The translations under genes and the position numbers were made by a program. The notes beneath the pieces are model-generated. The model was not told the DNA's origin, made no database searches, and saw only the letters and a list, made by a program, of their open reading frames with translations. Of a stretch of DNA of 64,000 bases, positions 56,507 to 64,000 are shown in pieces; the first letter of the stretch is position 1, and each line of letters starts with the position of its first letter. The stretch covers positions 1,116,001 to 1,180,000 of the forward strand of contig NC_068559.1 in NCBI RefSeq assembly GCF_022201045.2. Direction: 5' to 3'. The DNA is from Citrus sinensis. Taxonomy: Eukaryota; Streptophyta; Magnoliopsida; Sapindales; Rutaceae.

Positions 56507-58915
56507 TCAATCTGAAGCAATTGAGACTATACCACTACTTGAGATGCTGCCGTGGCTGTGATCACAAATATCCAATGCTCTTTCCAAATTGGCAACAATG
56601 TCAGCCATTGTTGGCCTCTCTTTCCCTTCCAAATTTACACAATGCATTGCAGTGTATGCCACAAGTTCTACTGCTTCTGCTTCATTTATCTCCGGCGGCC
56701 CAACCCTTCTGTCCAAAATCTTTACCAGTTCTCCAGCCATAATTGCTGGCACTGCAAAGTCCACTAAACTTACAGGAGTTCCTCCACTTTCATCATCCTT
56801 GAATATTGCTCTTTTCCCGGTTAAAAGCTCTAGTAACACCACACCAAGTCCATATACATCACTCTTCGCCGTCAAAACATTCAGTCCATAGTACTCGGGG
56901 TCAATGTAACCAACCGTTCCAGCTGCCTTCATAGGTCTGAAATCTCGTTCTGATTCTGGACCCATCATTGATAATCCGAAATCAGATACTCTTGCTGTCC
57001 ATTGTGCATCTAGCAAAATGTTAGAAGACTTTATGTCTCTATGAATTATAGGCGGTACTGCATAATTGTGAAGATACTCGATTCCTCTAGCAGCATCTAA
57101 CGCGATTTTGATCCTCATTTTCCATGAATTTATCACACTACTACTCTTCTCAACATTGTTTCTGTCATGTAAATGATCATAAAGCGCTCCATTTTTCATG
57201 TAATCGTATACCAAGAGTCTTTCATCTTTTTCCTCACAATACCCAACAAGCCTGACCAAATGTTTGTGATGAAGCCTCGACAAGAATGCTAATTCTGAAT
57301 CGAATGCACTCTCTTTCTCTTGAAATTTCTTCGTCTTAGCTGTTTCGCCCCTCTTGATTGCCACTTCCTGCCCATCAGGCAATTTTCCCTTGTACACAAC
57401 ACCAAAGCTACCAGCACCAATCTTGTTCTCCAAAGAAAAGTTGTTAGTAGCTGCTGCGAGCTCAGCTAGCAAAAACTCCTCTGCTCTATCAGCATGCTTA
57501 GACGAAGTTCCACTTCTCTGCCGCCTCATTGTCAGCAAACGTGAACCCTGCCGCCTAATTGTAGCTGATCGCGAAGGTGGACTATTATTCGAACCCGCCC
57601 CACCATTAGAGCCAGCTCTGGAGCCACCTCGAGTGATCGTTGGCTGTACAGAATTATGCACCTTCTTCTTCCCAAAACAAGCACCAGTCCACACACAATA
57701 AATTACCGTACAAATGCCCGCAAAACCACCAACTGATCCCACAATGGCAAACGCCAACAGACCCCTAGTCAATTCCCTGGATGGAGATGATGATGATCTA
57801 GGAGGCTCAACCGAAGGCGGAGGCGCCGATGGCGTTGGAACTACATTTTGACAAGACTTGCAAATATTACCATTACCAAAACACAACCTGTCAGATTGAG
57901 GATACAAGCCACACTCACTACAAGAGGAATTATCACAAGGCCCCGGAAGAATCTCTTGTTGAAATGGAACCAATGACACTGAATCATTCGACACATTAGG
58001 CCACCCGGGGCCCCAACAAATAACCGAAAAATTACTAGTTGTTAACCCACAAGTAAAATTCGAACCTGAAACAATCGATTCAAATGATATCCCACGAATC
58101 CCATTAACAGAATATTCTCCTTGGCTGCCCCAACAAACCACTGATCCATTCAATCTCCGAATAGCACAGCCGTGATTAAACCCCAGAGACAAAGCTGAGT
58201 ACTCAAAAGCCGCAGAATTTAACGGAAAATTTAACTGCCCTGATTCGTAACAAATAACAAAACCGTTAGAATCAATACCGCACACGTGATTCCCGCCTGC
58301 CGTTATACTGAACATGGACCTATTTGCAAAACTTGTTTGGATTTGATTCGAAATCGAATTGATTCCCCAACAACGAACTGTTTTATTGTTCGTCAAAATC
58401 CCACATGAAAAATCAATACCCGATGTTAAAGACTTGAATTGGAGCTCTCCGGAAGGCGCGTTCTTACTAATATTAACGTCGCCTCTCCAGCAATTAATCT
58501 GCCCTTGAACCGTAGTGGCACAAACATGATTGCTTCCGACGGAGACACTGCTCAGCAGAACGGTGTCGTTGTAGTAGATTCTTTTGGGGACGAAATTGGA
58601 GTTGTAGGAAAAGTTTGTGTCCCAGCAGAGCAAGCTGTAGCCGCCTGAGCGGATGCCGCAGAAGAAGCTTTGCCCGGCGGAGATTGAGGAGAATGAGATG
58701 TTCGGCTCGACGGCCCGGATTGTGCCGCCTTGGTAGCAGAGGAGGCGCTGGGTTGGTTGAGCCGCCACGACGGCGCAGACGGTAGCGGAGCCGTATGAGA
58801 CGGCGAGTGTGGAACCGGAGCCCAAGGCATGAGCTGGGGACGGGAGGCAGAGGGAAATGAGGATAACGGTGACCGCAACAGAGAAGGAGGTGGTGGTGGA
58901 CGGTAGTTTCGTCAT
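56507..58915 (-). CDS. CCR3: CRINKLY4-related receptor-like kinase (CCR3/CCR4-like)
   Basis: A single exon, 802 residues. Signal peptide 1-~30 (cleavage after PAHA). The ectodomain (~33-320) has repeated segments with G-CG/CW motifs such as SGG-SLLCWDT and GSNHVCATTVQGQINCW, the crinkly/RCC1-like beta-propeller repeats of this family. A cysteine-rich patch follows (GPCDNSSCSECG ... CKSCQ, ~325-356), then a TM helix (~385-407). The kinase domain (~495-780) has GAGSFGVVYKG (500-510), Lys521 (VAIK), HRDIKSSN (625-632), DFG (645-647) and DPEYYG. So it is an active-type Ser/Thr kinase that reads extracellular signals; ligand unknown. Related ACR4/CCR proteins act in epidermal and root-cap development. 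It is the closest to Arabidopsis CCR3 (At3g55950) from memory, CCR4 being an alternative. Confidence 0.95.
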   Translation of the reverse strand: MTKLPSTTTSFSVAVTVILISLCLPSPAHALGSGSTLAVSYGSATVCAVVAAQPTQRLLCYQGGTIRAVEPNISFSSISAGQSFFCGIRSGGYSLLCWDTNFSYNSNFVPKRIYYNDTVLLSSVSVGSNHVCATTVQGQINCWRGDVNISKNAPSGELQFKSLTSGIDFSCGILTNNKTVRCWGINSISNQIQTSFANRSMFSITAGGNHVCGIDSNGFVICYESGQLNFPLNSAAFEYSALSLGFNHGCAIRRLNGSVVCWGSQGEYSVNGIRGISFESIVSGSNFTCGLTTSNFSVICWGPGWPNVSNDSVSLVPFQQEILPGPCDNSSCSECGLYPQSDRLCFGNGNICKSCQNVVPTPSAPPPSVEPPRSSSSPSRELTRGLLAFAIVGSVGGFAGICTVIYCVWTGACFGKKKVHNSVQPTITRGGSRAGSNGGAGSNNSPPSRSATIRRQGSRLLTMRRQRSGTSSKHADRAEEFLLAELAAATNNFSLENKIGAGSFGVVYKGKLPDGQEVAIKRGETAKTKKFQEKESAFDSELAFLSRLHHKHLVRLVGYCEEKDERLLVYDYMKNGALYDHLHDRNNVEKSSSVINSWKMRIKIALDAARGIEYLHNYAVPPIIHRDIKSSNILLDAQWTARVSDFGLSMMGPESERDFRPMKAAGTVGYIDPEYYGLNVLTAKSDVYGLGVVLLELLTGKRAIFKDDESGGTPVSLVDFAVPAIMAGELVKILDRRVGPPEINEAEAVELVAYTAMHCVNLEGKERPTMADIVANLERALDICDHSHGSISSSGIVSIASD

Positions 58916-61063
58916 CTAAAAAAATGGAGAGTGGTGGCTTGCTTGGTAATTTGATGCTTCATTTGCGGACTCAAAACGAAAAAGAGAGGATTTCTGAAAT
59001 GAAAAAAAAAAAAAAAAAAAGAGAGAGAGAGATAACGGGATGAAAGGAGAGAGAGAGAGAGTTGCAGGTTTCAGACTGATTGAAGCCGAAGTGCTGTGAA
59101 GGCTGCGTTTGTTAGCGGTTGTTTCTGTGAAATTTAAAATATTAAACATATTCCGGAAAAGTTACAGAAATAGACCAAAGTGTTGTTCAATTTTACAAAC
59201 AGATCCTAACTTAAAACTTATTCGTATTTTTTGTGGTCAAAAAGACCATTCTGCATAATAATAATAACAAAATAAGTACGTCCGTCATTGAATACCGCGG
59301 TAGAGGGGCGTCTATCATGGTCCGTGCACCAGCTATACTAGTCAACAGTTTTTATTGCCTCCATTTTTTACTTAGAACCTTAGTAACTAACTTGTCATTT
59401 GATTTTTTTTTTTAATTTTTTGGGCTGAAAAATAATTAAGTCGGATTGTTAGTAAATTAATTTTTTTGGGTCATTTCCATAAAATTTTAGAATCTTTTAA
59501 ATGAGATTTTAAAATATTTTATTTAATGATACGAGAAAACGAACCACAAATTTAATTTTAATATATGAGAAAACGACACAATGCCATTGTATCACTCTTT
59601 CATACCATTTTGTTTTGTTGGCACACAAGATATGAGAAAACGTATTCCTCCATGCTATTTTGCAATAATCTCATTATTTTTTATTATCATATTTATAAAA
59701 TTATTTTTTTATATTTAATATTTTCTTTTTTTTCTTTCTTAGACATGTTCTTATTGATTCTTTTTAAGATTGTATCCATTACTTTATAAACTTGATTTTA
59801 AGAATCCCATAATTAGAAATAGTCTTAAAAGCAGATTCTTAATACACCACAAAGATTGTGAAAACTTATTTCATTAAAATAATTTTCGGGTTCTCTATAT
59901 CTAAAATCTTATTTTAAGATAAGATTTTGAATGGCACCACAAAGATTAAGTTATCTTTTTTTATTATGGTAGGGTGAGAACAAAATCTTTACTCATTCCA
60001 TGTAAGATTAATTAATTAAGTTTAGATCTATAAACAAGTTAAGATTTGGAAAGACTATCAAATTGGATCATAAAATCCAGATGATGTTAATTGGCTACCA
60101 AAAGTATTATCTTCTCAAATAATATTACATATATACAAAATCTGAGACACAAACTTTCTATCTCATCTTAATTCGAATTTATTTCTTGATAGAAAATAGT
60201 TAATTTTATTATTATCCAATATAAGTTTACATAAATCATAATAAAAGATGTTATAAATTCAAATTTAACATTAAATTCAATTGAAATATGTTATTTTCAT
60301 TTATACATCATAAATGCTAGTAGTAGTTACGATAATAATATGAGTTTTTTTTTTTTTTCAGGTGGGTTGGGCGGGAAAGCTTTCACAAAAATTACTGTAT
60401 GCATTAAAGGCTTTAATTTTATCTCTTTCTTTAAGTAAAGAAATCAAATCTCAATTTTAAAAAGACTAACACAAGGGTACCAAAAATTTCTAACATAAAA
60501 TAAAAGTGATGAATTATGAAACTTTTGACTCTGAAAATGACATAGAAGTTTAAAACATTTAACATAAAATAAATTTTGAATGATTTAGATATTTTCTAGC
60601 AAGTTTATGAGAGTATAAACCTTTTACATTTATTTTTGTTAAAAATAAAACTCAAAATTTATAATATATTGGCAAAAAAAAAAAAAACAATTTTGAGTAG
60701 GACTGAGTCACTAACCAAACAAATAACACGTTATTATTAAAATGATGGGTTGGGGGGGGGAGACTTGAGACTCACTCAACTCGCTTTGCCCAAAAGAGGA
60801 CACGTGTGAGTTTGAATGTCGGGAATTTTACGCGCCTCCGAAGTGAAACTGAAGCACGTGCATGCGTTATCATAATAAATTCATTCAAATTTTAAGAACA
60901 CGTTTGGCGTGTATTTATTTTATTGAATAGGAAGCTGGACGTAGTTGACCACCGGCACCGAGGCTGCTATTATGTGGGCATATTGCCTTATAAATATTAT
61001 GAATGCCCCCAAAAAAACAAAAAAAATCCAATTTCTTAAGACCAAATTAGTCTTGGTTTACAG
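58916..61063. other. Upstream region of the receptor kinase and spacer
   Basis: Its right-to-left promoter contains (GA)n/(T)n tracts at 59000-59062 in the leader. Beyond that it is AT-rich with no gene seen; a G9 run lies at 60753-60761. Confidence 0.55.
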
Positions 61064-61071
61064 CTTAAAAT

Positions 61072-61892
61072 TAGGGATAGTAAAAATTCCTACGTGGATG
61101 GATATTTTCGGAGATTTTTCTCATTCAAGGAAGATACGATAATAATTTTATACCCAATTTCTTATTCGGGGAAGGGATAGAGAAAATTTCTACCCAATTT
61201 CTTATTTAGAAAAGGGACGGGGATGAGGTGGAATCCCCATCCCCTCCCCATTTCCCTCATTTTAATTTTATTTTTATTTTTTAAAATTACTAGTAAATAA
61301 ATAATAAAATTTGAATTATATTATAAAATTATAAATATTGGTAAAAATAACAAATATCAAAATATTTATATTATTAGTCTTTTAGGCCTAATTAACTAAT
61401 TAAAATCTTAAATTTTTATTTAGGACATTAAAAAGGCCAGGTAGATTCTATTAGCCCAAAAATTTTGTTTTAATTTTAATTTATTTTATTAAAAATATTA
61501 ATTAAGCATCTACATTTATTTCATTTATTTTATTATCGATATAAAAGTAAATTCTTTTTTTTTTATTGTAGGATCATGAAGATTGACAAAAATAATTATT
61601 TTGATAATTTGTATTTTGCATGTGACTTTTGTAATGGATCAATGTTAATGTAAGATATATTTCAAACTTTACTTTTATTTGAATTTTTATTTTAATATAA
61701 TTAACTCAAAATAAAAAATAAAAAAAATGTATTATTTATTCGGAGATCGGAGATCCTCAGGGATCCCCTATTATTATTCAAGGAGGGGATGAAGATTCAC
61801 TTAAGTAATTCTGACGGGGACGGGGATATACACAAAATGTCAGGGATGAGTAAGGGGAGATTGGTTCATTCCCATCCCCATTGCCATCCCTA
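61072..61892. mobile_element. Non-autonomous hAT-like element 3
   Basis: The 821-bp element has ends TAGGGATAG and, inverted, CATCCCTA. A perfect 8-bp target duplication CTTAAAAT flanks it (61064-61071, 61893-61900). Subterminal G-rich motifs (GGGGATGGG-like on one side, CCCCATCCCC on the other) repeat near each end. The interior is AT-rich with no transposase frame. Confidence 0.85.
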
Positions 61893-61900
61893 CTTAAAAT

Positions 61901-63047
61901 CAATGCTGATTATGGTTGCACAAGAGTTTTGATTTTATTCGTTCGATTTGTAAACTTTTAATTAATTTTGCAAAAGACACACATATATATGTATAATTAT
62001 TTTTTGGTGTAAATACTTTCATTTTTTTTAAATAAAATTTTTCAGATCACTTAGTGTTCAGCCCCTGATTATAACGTAAATTATTTTACTCTTACCAGAT
62101 TTAGACTCTAGCTGTGGGCTAATGACTGGCTGCATTTGTTCTAAGTTGAATTTTTTTAACTTTAGAAGAGGGAGAAGTTTCATTATAGTTTCATTGTTTA
62201 ATTTTAATTTTTATTCTTTTTTCCCTCTCTGATGGATGGTCAAAGAGAAACCTTGAAAAAGACAAAGGTAGGCTTATACTTATGTACTCAGTAGTTGCTA
62301 CCCAAATCATCTCTGCTGCCCGAAATTGCAATAATTCAAGCCATCTTTGACATTTTATTTATTTATTTGTTTTTTTTTTTTTTTTTGGGGTCTCGTGGAA
62401 AGCATATTGAAAATGAATTTCAAAAAGTAGCTCAAATTTGGCTATCGAGACAGGGAAGTATTACGATCAAACTCTTATCATAGATTCTTTTTCTTTTTTT
62501 TTTCTCTCTTAAAAAAAAAAAAGAAAGAAAAAGAAATTGATTAGAATATATTCTTGACAACTGTTTCTCTTTATATATATAATCTAATTAATTTGTTGTG
62601 TGAACTTTGCTACATTTTTATTTTGTGGCAGCTACACCAAATGCCAATGGCAGCTATATAACGTGCTTTAATCATTGAAACAAACAAAGATGTGAATATT
62701 GTGCTTGGTCAACTTATTTCTAAAAAAAATTATTAAGAAGGATTATGCGCATCTAATGCAAGAGTAATTAATTTGTTTTGTGGTGCAATTGATTTGTTTT
62801 GTTGACTGGATAAATATACTAAGACTACCCTCAAGAATCTTCAGGGGGATTCATCATTACATGCGTAAGGCGTGTTACTTACATTGCATTGTATTTTAAA
62901 ATAAAATAAAAATAATTCTCTGGTAAAATACTAGATTTTTTTTCACCAATTAGTTGTCATTAATTATTAATTAATTATAATAACAAGTCACAACAACCAT
63001 TAAAAAGTTCAGTTATATTAGAATCGTTTTAAGATAGACTACTCTAA
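61901..63047. other. Intergenic, AT-rich
   Basis: No gene is recognised; it holds a T18 run at about 62369-62386 and an A-rich tract at 62509-62530. Confidence 0.6.
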
Positions 63048-63669
63048 GGTGGCGTTTGTTTTTTAACTTAATGACTTAAAGTGACTTAACTTAATTAATT
63101 AAGTTAATTAGAGGTGTTTGTTTTTATAACTTAATGAGACTATTTAGATAATTTCGACTTAATAAAATAAGCTAATTTTTTTTGACTTTTTACTTAATGG
63201 AGGAATCTAAATTAAGTCAATTACTTGCTAATGTCAGAAATATCCTTGTTTTATAATTTATTTTTCATGTCTATCCCAAAACTCACCCATAGATATTTAC
63301 CCCACATAAAAATATCCCTGTTTTTTTATTTCTTATATTATATACGATAAAATTTGAAATTTATGGTATTTTATGTTTTAAAATTCTAAAATAATTATAT
63401 ATTCACTTGAATATGGTTTTATTTATAAATGTTAAAATATTGTGGCATTTAATATATTATTTATTTGACATTCAAATTTAATAAGGATACAAATGTAAAA
63501 GTACATATTTTCAGCTTTTTAAGTTGAAAAAAACAAACAACTTAATATTTATTTTCTGATATTCAGATGAAAAAACAAATATATTATTCAGATTCAGACA
63601 TTCAGACCTATTCAGAATTCAGACTAATTCAGGTCTATTCAGATTTCAGACAAAAAAACAAACGCCACC
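63048..63669. mobile_element. PIF/Harbinger-like MITE
   Basis: The 622-bp element begins GGTGGCGTTTGTTTTTT and ends with its inverted copy AAAAAACAAACGCCACC. The 3-bp TAA duplication lies at 63045-63047 and 63670-63672. Exact TIRs plus TAA duplication fit Tourist/Harbinger-type MITEs. Interior has repeated ACTTAAT and TTCAGA motifs and no coding frame. Confidence 0.85.
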
Positions 63670-63763
63670 TAACTCTCTCTTTTTTATAACTTATTTTTTA
63701 TTATTAATTATTTTGTGTCTGCTGTTATAATTTATATTCTATCTTAGAACAGTTTTAAGATAA

Positions 63764-63985
63764 CTATTGCGTTAAAAAAAAAGGAAAAAAAAAAGAAGAG
63801 AGATAGAGAGATGATAAAAGGCCAAAATTTTCACAGGAATTCGAGACATGACAGATATAACTTAGAGTACAAAGAATAATAATTGGAAACATGAGAATTA
63901 AAGAAACAATTGATGCCTGAAGCCTGAGTGCCTGACCAGCTTCCTCTTTGCAAGTATAATAATCATGGCCTCGTGGCTCTTGCAC
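63764..63985 (-). CDS. Unassigned frame at the right window edge
   Basis: Minus-strand frame of 73 codons from an ATG, open upstream to about 63997. It contains EPRGHDYYTCKEEAGQ, then a hydrophobic stretch (~28-50, SLILMFPIIILCTLSYIC). It might be the last exon of a minus-strand membrane protein cut by the window edge, or chance. The 3' part is AT-rich, as an intron or UTR would be. I do not recognise the protein. Confidence 0.2.
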   Translation of the reverse strand: MQEPRGHDYYTCKEEAGQALRLQASIVSLILMFPIIILCTLSYICHVSNSCENFGLLSSLYLSSFFFPFFLTQ

Positions 63986-64000
63986 AAGATTACACTACAC

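Noticed and set aside
57354..57701. Plus-strand frame inside the receptor kinase
   Set aside because: Antisense to the CCR3-like kinase coding sequence, whose motifs are unambiguous.
1..64000. CRISPR arrays, bacterial operons, riboswitches, prophages
   Set aside because: The genes are intron-split plant genes; no regularly spaced short repeats with unique spacers, Shine-Dalgarno series or phage gene sets were seen.

Overview
This window reads as nuclear DNA of a eudicot plant. Non-coding sequence is strongly AT-rich, genes are split by GT-AG introns, and the families are plant ones: an ELF4 clock protein, plant-type phospholipase C without a PH domain, a CRINKLY4-related receptor kinase, and a cyclophilin with the plant GxGKxGK loop. 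Species cannot be fixed from sequence alone; a rosid (Citrus-like) is only my impression.

Layout: (1) 341-2449 (-) SUE4-like four-helix membrane protein. (2) 2450-9508 long intergenic stretch with a non-autonomous hAT element and a tRNA-derived SINE. (3) 9509-14495 (+) ABC1/ADCK atypical kinase (ATH9-like), 12 exons, one GC-AG intron that also hosts a MITE. (4) 16702-19173 (+) CPRD49-type GDSL esterase. (5) 20443-22707 (+) GINS subunit PSF3, with a partial tandem duplication around its fifth coding exon. (6) 23255-23611 retroinserted RNase H fragment, then a cluster of short evening elements and ELF4 (24496-24942, +). (7) 27637-29476 (-) secretory cyclophilin. (8) 29697-32700 repeat-dense block: SINE, 821-bp tandem duplication, palindromic motif. 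(9) 33521-37009 and 39389-43115 (+) two tandem phosphoinositide phospholipase C genes. (10) 43690-46872 MULE with a FAR1 remnant, then a second hAT element. (11) 47054-52067 (+) NFXL2-type RING/NF-X1 zinc-finger membrane protein. (12) 52818-53551 long-TIR MITE. (13) 56507-58915 (-) intronless CCR3/CCR4-like receptor kinase. (14) 58916-64000 gene-poor, with a third hAT element and a PIF/Harbinger-like MITE.

The genes are not an operon or a pathway; they are independent plant genes. From memory, several have Arabidopsis counterparts that sit together on chromosome 2 (ELF4, ATH9, a SUE4 relative, a PLC) and chromosome 3 (SUE4, CYP21-2, PLC7, CCR3), so the window looks like one unduplicated copy of a block that Arabidopsis kept twice. 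Exon models were built by hand: each spliced model keeps frame through all junctions and ends at a stop codon.

I see no new biological system. The most unusual content is structural: several transposon insertions with intact target-site duplications, a splice-acceptor duplication in PSF3, a possible dual-start cyclophilin and a clustered circadian motif upstream of ELF4.
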